Shown here one piece after another: positions 8,386 through 14,495 of a stretch of DNA of 14,495 nt. The notes beneath the pieces were generated by a model that was given only the letters and a program-made list of their open reading frames with translations, was not told the DNA's origin and searched no databases. A program made the position numbers and the translations under genes. The DNA comes from Acholeplasmataceae bacterium. Its GTDB lineage: Bacteria; Bacillota_I; Bacilli_A; Acholeplasmatales; Acholeplasmataceae. Location of the stretch: positions 1-14,495 of the forward strand of contig JALQTF010000057.1 in assembly GCA_023264085.1 (NCBI GenBank), in the 5' to 3' direction. Position 1 is the first letter of the stretch. Every line of letters begins with the position of its first letter.

Positions 8386-9352
8386 ATGCTGTTTCTCTTT
8401 CTACTAAATGAACATCAATAATATCATGAAGTGTGTCGAGTTCTACACCATGGATGAGTTTGTTGAGTAAATTAAAAGATTGTTTTCCCATAAAATTAAT
8501 GGATTGATGAATGGTGGTGATACTTGGTGACATCCATCTTGCATGAGGGGTATTATCATAACCAATGATTTTAATGTCGTTTGGAATATGTAACCCTTTT
8601 TCTTTAAGTAAATTTACTACGACAAATGCTAATGTGTCAGAAAAACAGAAAATACCGTCGACATTCTGTTTAGATTGAATGATTTCACTAATCATAAAGA
8701 TATCTGGATTAATGAGATCCATATCATAAATATCTGCATGTAATCCATGTGATTTGAGTTCAGTTAAAAATCCAGATGTACGCTCGTGTGTGGTAAGTAA
8801 GAAAGAAGGTCCTCTAAACACTAGGATGTTTTTACAGCCATCTTCAATGAGTTTTTTCGCCGCTAATTGACCCCCTCTAATATTATTAGATGTGATTGAC
8901 GGGATCGTTTCATCTAATATGTGATCTACAGTTATTACAGGAATATTGAGTTCTAACAATTTTTCAGTATTTGTAAAATTTGAGGCAATAATTAAACCCT
9001 CTATGTTATATTGTTCAAAAAATTGTAAATATTCTAACTCTCTCTTAGGATCATCTTGTGTGTGACAAAACATAATTTTATAGCCATAAATTGAGGCTTG
9101 AACTTCTATACCTTCTAGTAATTCACCATAAAAAGAATGACCAATGTGAGGGACAATCACACCCACAATTTTAGAACTTCGATTTGTTAATGAACGTGCA
9201 AGTTGATTCGGTATAAATCCCATGTCTTCAATGATTTTTTCTACGAGTACTTTAGTTTGTTCGTGTACATACCCTTTTTTATTGATAACTCTAGATACGG
9301 TTGACACTGAAACATTTGCTTTTTTAGCAACATCGCGTATGGTAGGTTTCAT
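8384..9352 (-). CDS. LacI/GalR-family transcription regulator, probable maltodextrin regulator
   Basis: This 322-residue DNA-binding regulator has an N-terminal LacI helix-turn-helix (about residues 4-25, TIRDVAKKANVSVSTVSRVI), a hinge helix (about 48-57, IPNQLARSL) and a periplasmic-binding-protein-like sensor domain (from about 61, KIVGVIVPHIGHSFYGELLEGI, to the end). The family acts as dimers that bind CG-centred palindromes and respond to sugars or, for CcpA, to phospho-HPr. It lies downstream of the neopullulanase gene with a four-base ATGA overlap and has its own AGGAG (9360-9364) seven bases before the ATG, so the two are cotranscribed. The neighbourhood suggests a MalR-like role for maltose or maltodextrin. 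A cre-like site in the promoter region of its operon (11160-11173) suggests autoregulation. A CcpA role is possible but not indicated by the sequence alone. The true ligand cannot be read from the residues. Confidence 0.93.
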   Translation of the reverse strand: MKPTIRDVAKKANVSVSTVSRVINKKGYVHEQTKVLVEKIIEDMGFIPNQLARSLTNRSSKIVGVIVPHIGHSFYGELLEGIEVQASIYGYKIMFCHTQDDPKRELEYLQFFEQYNIEGLIIASNFTNTEKLLELNIPVITVDHILDETIPSITSNNIRGGQLAAKKLIEDGCKNILVFRGPSFLLTTHERTSGFLTELKSHGLHADIYDMDLINPDIFMISEIIQSKQNVDGIFCFSDTLAFVVVNLLKEKGLHIPNDIKIIGYDNTPHARWMSPSITTIHQSINFMGKQSFNLLNKLIHGVELDTLHDIIDVHLVERETA

Positions 9353-11103
9353 TGTTTAACTCCTAAAAAATAACTATAAGGGTCTAATACATGTTTGGAT
9401 TGCATTAAACAATCATATTCATCTGTATTAGGATATTGTTGTAGGTATTGTTCGCTATTATTAAGTATGAGTATTAAAGATTGTTGATTAAGATGTTTTT
9501 TCATAATAAGGACATCATCCTCTATTTCAAAATTTATATCAGAAACATTCAATAAAGGATTGGTTTGTTTTAAATGGATTAACTGTTTCATAAATTCCAG
9601 CATATCCAAGTCTTGTTTCTTTTCGTCCCAAATCATTGGTCGTCTATTATCAGGATCATGGAATCCTGTCATACCTATTTCATCTCCATAATAAATATTT
9701 GGAGATCCAGCTTGAATAAACATAATCAAATATGCGAGTTTCATTCTTCTAGGGTCATCATTGAGTCTTTTTTTAATACGAATGGTATCATGTGAGCACA
9801 CTAAATTAAACATGGCATCGATCACGTGTTTCGGTGTTCTCGCTAAATACCTGTGCATGTCTTCAGAGAAAGTTTGATGATTTGTTTGATGTTCTAAAAA
9901 GTTCCAAATTGGAACACTTAAGTCATAATTCATCACAGCATCCATTTGGTCACTTTGTAACCAAGGGAGAGAACTATCCCAATTTTCACCTAATATAAAA
10001 GCATCTTTTTTTACATTTCTTGAAGCGATTCTGATTTTTCTTAAAAAATCATGACTGACTTCATTAGAAACATCCAGTCGCCATCCATCAATATCATATT
10101 CTTTAATCCAATATGTGACAACATCTAATAAGTATGCTTCAACGATAGGATTGGATGTATTCCATTTTGGCATCATTGGTGTGAAACCAAAAGTTTCATA
10201 GCGATTTTTTTTGTTTGGATATCTTTTTGGCTTTCCATCGGCATTTAATTCAAAATCAACAACAGGATATTCGTGAATAAAGAAACAATCTTTATATTTT
10301 GAATGAGGACCATTGACAACAACATCTTGAAACATAGGATGTAAAAACCCACAGTGATTAAATACGCCATCTAACATGACTTTGATATCGTGTTGATGAC
10401 AAGACTCTACAAGTGCTTTAAAATCCTCATTTGTACCAAATTGTGGATCTATTGTATGATAATCAATGGTGTCATATTTATGCATTGAGGATGCGTAAAA
10501 AATAGGTGTGAAATAAATGCCTTGAATACCTAAAGATTTTAGGTAAGGAATTTTTGAACGTATACCTTTTAAATCGCCACCCATGTGTAAATCATTATGC
10601 ACTTTTTCAATTTGCCAATCAACTTTCGGTGCATCTGTATAAAATCGATCAGGAAATATTTGATACCAGACCATGTGTTTCGACCATTCAGGTGTATCCA
10701 TGACATCTTCATGGTTTAAGTAAGGGAAATTAAAATAATGACTTAAGTCATAGGTTTTAAATAAAATACCGTCATTAATTAATTTAATACCTTGGGTACC
10801 ATATAAATATGTTTGATCGCCTTCTTTAATTAAAAAGGCATATTTCGTACGTTTATGTGTAGGTTGTATATCTAAAAAATAATACGTATATAAATCATCA
10901 GTATATCGTTTTGACATCTCTGAAATCTGATGAACCCACGAAAAGGTACCCTCAATATCTCTCCATTCAAAAGGATCTCCATGAATCAGTGAAATTGATA
11001 AAACATCATGTTTGTCTGATTGAATTAGGATATGTAGTGTATCTTTGTCATAGGCATAACTCAAATGTGATTTTGCTTGATGATAAATTGCTTGTTTATT
11101 CAT
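9349..11103 (-). CDS. Neopullulanase / cyclomaltodextrinase / maltogenic amylase (GH13_20-like)
   Basis: This 584-residue GH13 enzyme would hydrolyse cyclodextrins, pullulan or maltodextrins inside the cell, giving maltose or panose. An N-terminal beta domain of about 120 residues (CBM34-like) precedes the barrel, which begins near HMVWYQIFPDRF (about 143-154). The GH13 regions are DGVFNH (245-250), GWRLDVSNEV with the nucleophile Asp 344, LGENWD with the acid/base Glu 373, and CSHDT with His-Asp 438-439. GWRLDVxNEV and the CBM34-like N-terminus point to the neopullulanase group rather than alpha-glucosidases; the three activities within that group cannot be separated by eye. No signal peptide is seen. 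The frame extends back to a TTG at 11121-11119, but ATG 11103 follows GGAG with a seven-base gap and is preferred. It ends in TGA, overlapping the LacI-family gene. It is divergent from malQ. Confidence 0.92.
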   Translation of the reverse strand: MNKQAIYHQAKSHLSYAYDKDTLHILIQSDKHDVLSISLIHGDPFEWRDIEGTFSWVHQISEMSKRYTDDLYTYYFLDIQPTHKRTKYAFLIKEGDQTYLYGTQGIKLINDGILFKTYDLSHYFNFPYLNHEDVMDTPEWSKHMVWYQIFPDRFYTDAPKVDWQIEKVHNDLHMGGDLKGIRSKIPYLKSLGIQGIYFTPIFYASSMHKYDTIDYHTIDPQFGTNEDFKALVESCHQHDIKVMLDGVFNHCGFLHPMFQDVVVNGPHSKYKDCFFIHEYPVVDFELNADGKPKRYPNKKNRYETFGFTPMMPKWNTSNPIVEAYLLDVVTYWIKEYDIDGWRLDVSNEVSHDFLRKIRIASRNVKKDAFILGENWDSSLPWLQSDQMDAVMNYDLSVPIWNFLEHQTNHQTFSEDMHRYLARTPKHVIDAMFNLVCSHDTIRIKKRLNDDPRRMKLAYLIMFIQAGSPNIYYGDEIGMTGFHDPDNRRPMIWDEKKQDLDMLEFMKQLIHLKQTNPLLNVSDINFEIEDDVLIMKKHLNQQSLILILNNSEQYLQQYPNTDEYDCLMQSKHVLDPYSYFLGVKQ

Positions 11104-11110
11104 ATCTTTG

Positions 11111-11114
11111 CTCC
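11111..11114 (-). promoter_or_regulatory. Shine-Dalgarno site fixing the neopullulanase start
   Basis: On the minus strand GGAG precedes ATG 11103-11101 by seven bases. The TTG six codons upstream overlaps this region and has no such site. If the extended -10 at 11121-11129 is used, the mRNA would start close to this motif, giving a very short leader. Confidence 0.75.
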
Positions 11115-11120
11115 AATACA

Positions 11121-11129
11121 ATTATATCA
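11121..11129 (-). promoter_or_regulatory. Extended -10 promoter of the neopullulanase-lacI operon
   Basis: Read on the minus strand the bases are TGATATAAT, a full extended -10 (TG-N-TATAAT). The -35 position 17 bases upstream (about 11149-11144) reads TTTTTC and is poor, which is common with extended -10 promoters. The expected transcript start is about 11114, only about 11 bases before the ATG. Confidence 0.6.
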
Positions 11130-11159
11130 TGCTTATATTAACAGAAAAACAAAAGATTA

Positions 11160-11173
11160 TGAAACCGCTAACA
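11160..11173. promoter_or_regulatory. cre-like operator for a LacI/CcpA-family regulator
   Basis: TGAAACCGCTAACA fits every position of the classical catabolite-responsive-element consensus TGWNANCGNTNWCA. It is an imperfect palindrome centred on CG, as LacI-family proteins prefer. It lies between the divergent promoters, just upstream of both -35 positions, in the operon that encodes a LacI-family protein. That protein, or a CcpA homologue elsewhere, is the likely ligand. Centred about 45-53 bases upstream of both predicted starts, it could repress by hindering polymerase or activate from upstream. Confidence 0.65.
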
Positions 11174-11196
11174 TTATTTATTTTTTATTCAAATTA

Positions 11197-11205
11197 TGCT
11201 ACAAT
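11197..11205 (+). promoter_or_regulatory. Extended -10 promoter of malQ
   Basis: TGCTACAAT is an extended -10 with one change from TATAAT. The -35 position 17 bases upstream (11177-11182, TTTATT) is weak. The expected transcript start is near 11212, giving a leader of about 28 bases. The cre-like site ends four bases before the -35 position. Confidence 0.55.
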
Positions 11206-11229
11206 AATCACGGTATCAAGGGATACATT

Positions 11230-11234
11230 GGAGG
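11230..11234 (+). promoter_or_regulatory. Shine-Dalgarno site fixing the malQ start
   Basis: GGAGG stands five bases before ATG 11240. The frame is open back to an ATG at 11108, but those 44 codons cover the promoter and operator region and match nothing expected in MalQ. Confidence 0.85.
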
Positions 11235-11239
11235 ACTAC

Positions 11240-12736
11240 ATGAGAAGTAGTGGCATCTTGCTTCATATATCAAGTTTACCTGGACCGTATGGTATCGGTA
11301 CGTTTGGTGATGCAGCATATCAATTTATTGATTTTTTGAAAAAATCTAAGCAATCATACTGGCAAATTTTACCATTAGGACCAACGTCTTATGGAGATTC
11401 CCCGTATCAAACATTTTCAGGAAATGCACTGAATTACTATTTTATTGATTTAGATATACTTATCCAAGAAAAATTATTAAGTAAAAAAGACATTGTGATG
11501 CACAAAGTCAATCCTAAAGATATTAATTATGGTGCTTTATATGAAGATCGATTACCGATTTTAAAAAAAGCATTTTTCAGATTTGAAAAAAATAAAGCAT
11601 ATACGAAATTTTTAAATCAACATGCTTCATGGTTACATGATTACGCTTTGTTTATGTCGTTAAAAAAATTCTTTGAAGGTGCACCATTTAATCAGTGGCC
11701 AGAAGATATTAAAATGCGCTATGATTATGCATTAACATATTATAATGACTTACTTAAAGAAGATATAGAATTTCATAAATTTTTACAATTTAAAGCGTAT
11801 CAACAATGGTTTTTATTAAAAAATTATGCAAACAAAAAAGGCATCCAAATCATTGGGGACATTCCCATTTATTTAGCATATGATTCAAGTGAAGTATGGA
11901 CACAACCACAAGTGTTCCAACTTAATCATGAAAAAGAAATGACGAATGTTGCTGGAGTACCACCAGATGGGTTTTCTGAAGATGGACAATTATGGGGGAA
12001 TCCACTTTATGATTGGGGTTATCTCAAACATACCAATTATGATTTTTGGGTTGCGAGAATGTCAAGTCAATCAAAATTGTATGATATGATTCGTATTGAT
12101 CATTTTATTGGTTTTGAACACTATTATAGTATTCCTGCTCATGAAAAAACAGCAAGACATGGTGTTTGGTTAGATGGACCTGGGTATGAGTTATTTCATA
12201 CGATTGAAACAAGATTAGGAAAACTCAACATTATTGCAGAAGATTTAGGTCGTGTCACAACACGTGTCGTTGAATTACTAAAAAACACTGGATTTCCAGG
12301 GATGAAACTTACTCAGTTTGCACTATATGATGAGGGTAATAATGCCTCATTACCACATGGATTCCCTGTAAACACAGTGGCATATACCGGGACACATGAT
12401 AACGAAACAACAAAATCATGGTTTAAACACTTGAATACAAAAACGAAAACACATGTCTTAAGATACACAAATACTGGATCGAGAGAAAGTGTCACTTACG
12501 GATTGATTAAAGAAACACTAAAATGTCCTTCTAAAATTGCCATCATACCATTTCAAGATTATTTAGAATTAGGGGATGCAGGTCGTATGAATGAACCTTC
12601 AACCATAGGTAAAAACTGGCGATTTAGAACGGTTCATAAAGATTTTACGATACAGTTACAAAGAAAAATTGCGATGCTGACAAAGCTTTATGGCAGACAT
12701 AAAGAACAGCGTGATGAAATTTATATTGAATCATAA
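11240..12736 (+). CDS. malQ: 4-alpha-glucanotransferase (amylomaltase)
   Basis: This 498-residue GH77 enzyme transfers maltosyl or longer units between maltodextrins and releases glucose. It rebuilds short oligosaccharides into chains that phosphorylase can use. Landmarks are GILLHISSLPGPYGIG (5-20), PLGPTSYGDSPYQ (45-57), GDIPIYLAYDS (206-216), VAGVPPDGFSEDGQLWGNP (237-255), MIRIDHF with the nucleophile Asp 287, IIAEDLG with the acid/base Glu 334, and GTHDNET with His-Asp 386-387. Length matches bacterial MalQ. The usual DHFRGF reads DHFIGF here, and the following EAYW reads EHYY; the catalytic residues are kept. It is transcribed divergently from the neopullulanase-lacI operon, with a cre-like site between them. 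There is no terminator after it: the acpP promoter begins four bases past its stop codon, so some readthrough into acpP is possible. Confidence 0.95.
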   Translation: MRSSGILLHISSLPGPYGIGTFGDAAYQFIDFLKKSKQSYWQILPLGPTSYGDSPYQTFSGNALNYYFIDLDILIQEKLLSKKDIVMHKVNPKDINYGALYEDRLPILKKAFFRFEKNKAYTKFLNQHASWLHDYALFMSLKKFFEGAPFNQWPEDIKMRYDYALTYYNDLLKEDIEFHKFLQFKAYQQWFLLKNYANKKGIQIIGDIPIYLAYDSSEVWTQPQVFQLNHEKEMTNVAGVPPDGFSEDGQLWGNPLYDWGYLKHTNYDFWVARMSSQSKLYDMIRIDHFIGFEHYYSIPAHEKTARHGVWLDGPGYELFHTIETRLGKLNIIAEDLGRVTTRVVELLKNTGFPGMKLTQFALYDEGNNASLPHGFPVNTVAYTGTHDNETTKSWFKHLNTKTKTHVLRYTNTGSRESVTYGLIKETLKCPSKIAIIPFQDYLELGDAGRMNEPSTIGKNWRFRTVHKDFTIQLQRKIAMLTKLYGRHKEQRDEIYIES

Positions 12737-12740
12737 TTTA

Positions 12741-12769
12741 TTGACAAAACATAGCCTTTTATATATAAT
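12741..12769 (+). promoter_or_regulatory. Full-consensus sigma-A promoter of acpP
   Basis: TTGACA (12741-12746), exactly 17 bases, then TATAAT (12764-12769) match the housekeeping consensus at all twelve positions. Transcription should start near 12776. It is the strongest promoter in the window, as expected for an abundant protein such as acyl carrier protein. Confidence 0.88.
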
Positions 12770-12771
12770 AC

Positions 12772-12779
12772 TAACGTTA
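12772..12779. repeat. 8-base palindrome at the acpP transcription start
   Basis: TAACGTTA is a perfect palindrome centred near the predicted acpP start point. It could be an operator for a lipid-synthesis regulator, but it does not resemble the FapR site I know and is short enough to be chance. Confidence 0.3.
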
Positions 12780-12800
12780 ACCTTATAAGGAGGAAATAAC

Positions 12801-13028
12801 ATGGTATTTGATCAAGTCAAAGATATCATTGTTGAAGAGTTAAGCGTAGATGCAAACCTCGTCACAATGGAAGCAAGATTATCTGAAGATTTAGGTGCAG
12901 ATTCTATTGATGCAGTTGAACTCATCATGAAAATAGAAGATACATTTGATGTCTCAGTTTCTGATGAACAAGCACAAGCCATCAAATCAGTTGGCGATAT
13001 TGTTCGTTATTTAGAAGAAAACAAATAA
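12801..13028 (+). CDS. acpP: Acyl carrier protein
   Basis: This 75-residue acidic carrier protein bears the growing fatty-acyl chain on a 4'-phosphopantetheine arm during fatty acid and lipid synthesis. The attachment motif GADSIDAVEL places the modified Ser at residue 35, preceded by the typical LSEDL (27-31). Size and the four-helix pattern match the family. Start ATG 12801 has TAAGGAGG (12786-12793) seven bases upstream. It is monocistronic by appearance, with a consensus promoter in front and a hairpin terminator three bases after its stop. Its neighbours (malQ, leuS) are not fatty-acid genes. A carrier dedicated to another pathway is possible, but the sequence looks like the general housekeeping form. 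Confidence 0.95.
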   Translation: MVFDQVKDIIVEELSVDANLVTMEARLSEDLGADSIDAVELIMKIEDTFDVSVSDEQAQAIKSVGDIVRYLEENK

Positions 13029-13030
13029 TT

Positions 13031-13055
13031 AAAAGGCGATGAATCGCCTTTTTTT
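13031..13055 (+). terminator. Intrinsic terminator after acpP
   Basis: AAAAGGCGA and TCGCCTTTT pair around a TGAA loop (13031-13052), followed by a T run. It begins two bases after the acpP stop. The preceding A tract would allow some function on the other strand too, but no minus-strand gene needs it. Confidence 0.9.
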
Positions 13056-13056
13056 C

Positions 13057-13085
13057 TTTTAAAATCTCTCTTTTTTTTGTATAAT
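13057..13085 (+). promoter_or_regulatory. Probable leuS promoter
   Basis: TATAAT at 13080-13085 is a perfect -10. The -35 position 17 bases upstream (13057-13062) reads TTTTAA and is weak; it abuts the T tract of the acpP terminator. Transcription from about 13092 would leave a leader of only about 22 bases, leaving no room for a T-box riboswitch. Confidence 0.6.
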
Positions 13086-13113
13086 AAGTCTTGTTAGCAA
13101 GGAGAAGACTACC

Positions 13114-14495
13114 ATGAAAACTTATGATCCTAAAACAATAGAAACCAAGTGGCAGCAGCGGTGGCTTGAACAAAAAATATTTAAATCAAATATGAATACC
13201 CATCAAGACAAATACTATGTGCTTGATATGTTTCCTTACCCAAGTGCAGCTGGATTACACGTCGGTCATATTGAAGGGTATACTGCAACAGATATTATGT
13301 CTAGATTTAAACGTATGCAAGGCTTTAATGTGATGCATCCTATGGGTTGGGATGCTTTTGGACTTCCTGCAGAACAATATGCGCTTAAAACAGGTAAAGA
13401 TCCAAAGTCATTCACTTATGAAAATATTGAAAACTTTAAAAAACAAATGATCCGTGCTGGAAAAGGCATTGATTGGGATAGAGAACTGGCAACATCAGAT
13501 CCAGAGTATTTCCAATGGACACAATGGATATTTAAAAAGTTATATGAACATGGACTTGCCGTCTTAAAAGATGTCGAAGTTAATTTTTGTGAAGCACTTG
13601 GTACAGTCCTTGCAAATGATGAAATTGTCAACGAACAAGGGCAAATGTTTTCTGAACGTGGACATCATCCAGTCGTTAAAAAAGCGATGCGTCAATGGGT
13701 CTTAAAAATTACGGATTATGCAGATCGCTTACTTGAAGACTTAGATAGTTTAGATTGGCCAGAATATTTAAAAGATATGCAACGTAACTGGATTGGAAAA
13801 TCTACAGGTGCGATGGTGGATTTTAAAATTGATCAATATCATGAGACGATTCAAGTCTTTACAACAAGACCGGATACGTTATTTGGTGCAACATATATGG
13901 TACTTGCGCCTGAGCATCCTCTTGTACTACATATTACAACAGATGATGAAATGTCGGATGTCAAAGCATATATTGAAAAAACGAAACAAAAGCTTGATAT
14001 CGAAAGAAATGCAGACCAAGAGAAAACAGGGGTCTTTACAGGTGCATTTGCAATCAATCCACTGAATCATAAAAAGATTCCGATTTGGATTGCAGATTAT
14101 GTGTTACCACAATATGGAACTGGTGCCATCATGGCAGTTCCAGCGCACGATGAAAGAGACTACGCATTCGCTAAAAAATTTGATTTAGATATTATTACAG
14201 TCATTGAGCATGATGAAGAAGGCGTCTACACAGGTGATGGCAAACATATCCAATCGGATTTTTTGAATGGTTTACACAATCAAGACGCTATCAAAACAAT
14301 GATTGCATACCTAGATCAACATGATCTAGGATATGCACATACGACTTACAAAATGCGTGATTGGGTATTTTCTAGACAACGTTATTGGGGAGAACCATTT
14401 CCAGTTGTATTTGACGAAAATGACACCATTATTTTATTAGAAGATGAAGAACTTCCACTTACACTTCCAATCATGGATAATATTGCGCCAAGTGG
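13114..14495 (+). CDS. leuS: Leucyl-tRNA synthetase, 3' end missing
   Basis: Class I aminoacyl-tRNA synthetase that charges tRNA-Leu. The window edge cuts it after 460 codons of the usual roughly 800. Visible in order are the catalytic HIGH-type motif LHVGH (48-52) followed by EGYTATD, the GWDAFGLPAEQYA stretch (78-90), a ZN1-type insertion, RQWVLKIT (193-200), and the CP1 editing domain with TTRPDTLFGATY (from 250) and MAVPAHDERD (340-349). DWVFSRQRYWGEPFP follows as the chain returns to the catalytic domain. The KMSKS loop and anticodon-binding domain lie beyond the edge. The insertion has a single Cys (NFCEALGT), so zinc is probably not bound, as in Bacillus-type LeuS. Start ATG 13114 has AAGGAGA (13099-13105) eight bases upstream. 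No other gene in the window is related; it follows the acpP terminator. Confidence 0.97.
   Translation, partial: MKTYDPKTIETKWQQRWLEQKIFKSNMNTHQDKYYVLDMFPYPSAAGLHVGHIEGYTATDIMSRFKRMQGFNVMHPMGWDAFGLPAEQYALKTGKDPKSFTYENIENFKKQMIRAGKGIDWDRELATSDPEYFQWTQWIFKKLYEHGLAVLKDVEVNFCEALGTVLANDEIVNEQGQMFSERGHHPVVKKAMRQWVLKITDYADRLLEDLDSLDWPEYLKDMQRNWIGKSTGAMVDFKIDQYHETIQVFTTRPDTLFGATYMVLAPEHPLVLHITTDDEMSDVKAYIEKTKQKLDIERNADQEKTGVFTGAFAINPLNHKKIPIWIADYVLPQYGTGAIMAVPAHDERDYAFAKKFDLDIITVIEHDEEGVYTGDGKHIQSDFLNGLHNQDAIKTMIAYLDQHDLGYAHTTYKMRDWVFSRQRYWGEPFPVVFDENDTIILLEDEELPLTLPIMDNIAPS

Noticed and set aside
11104..11121. TTG start of the neopullulanase gene
   Set aside because: ATG 11103 has GGAG at good spacing, and the TTG lies next to the predicted -10.
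11108..11239. 44-codon in-frame extension of malQ
   Set aside because: It covers the promoter and operator region; MalQ proteins begin near GILLHISSLPG, and GGAGG marks ATG 11240.
13793..14065. 90-codon open frame on the plus strand
   Set aside because: It lies within leuS in another frame, has no ribosome-binding site, and its composition shows no protein family.

Overview
The window comes from an AT-rich, gene-dense low-GC Gram-positive genome, most likely Acholeplasma or a close relative (Mollicutes). Two genes end in TGA: glgB at 6671-6673 and the neopullulanase gene, read on the minus strand at 9351-9349. Tryptophan is written TGG throughout. UGA is therefore a stop here, as in Acholeplasma, and not tryptophan as in Mycoplasma and Spiroplasma. 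The genus is an inference from base composition, codon use and gene families; another low-GC Firmicute such as an Erysipelotrichia-like lineage cannot be excluded.

Almost everything from the left edge to 12736 concerns intracellular alpha-glucan (glycogen/maltodextrin) metabolism. A tight plus-strand run holds glgP (5' end cut off), a short GH13 alpha-amylase-like gene, a type I pullulanase gene, glgB and an M3-family oligopeptidase gene. Gaps are at most 15 bases, or there are overlaps (TAATG, ATGA), so this looks like one operon whose promoter lies left of the window. It ends at a hairpin terminator (8360-8385) that also serves the convergent minus-strand operon. That second operon is a neopullulanase/cyclomaltodextrinase gene followed by a LacI-family regulator gene. 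malQ is transcribed divergently from it.

The 136-base divergent region (11104-11239) carries an extended -10 in each direction. Between them is a 14-base site, TGAAACCGCTAACA, that fits the catabolite-responsive-element consensus for LacI/CcpA-family regulators. The likely circuit is that the LacI-family protein (or a CcpA homologue) senses maltodextrin or sugar state and controls malQ and its own operon from this site.

Together the enzymes can branch glycogen (GlgB), shorten chains to glucose-1-phosphate (GlgP), debranch (pullulanase), hydrolyse oligosaccharides (two further GH13 enzymes) and rearrange maltodextrins (MalQ). None has a visible signal peptide, so the pathway appears cytoplasmic.

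From 12737 the window changes to housekeeping genes. acpP (acyl carrier protein) has a full-consensus promoter and its own terminator. leuS (leucyl-tRNA synthetase) has a short leader and is cut by the right edge. No gene-free stretch exceeds about 140 bases. I saw no tRNA, rRNA, CRISPR array, insertion sequence or phage gene.
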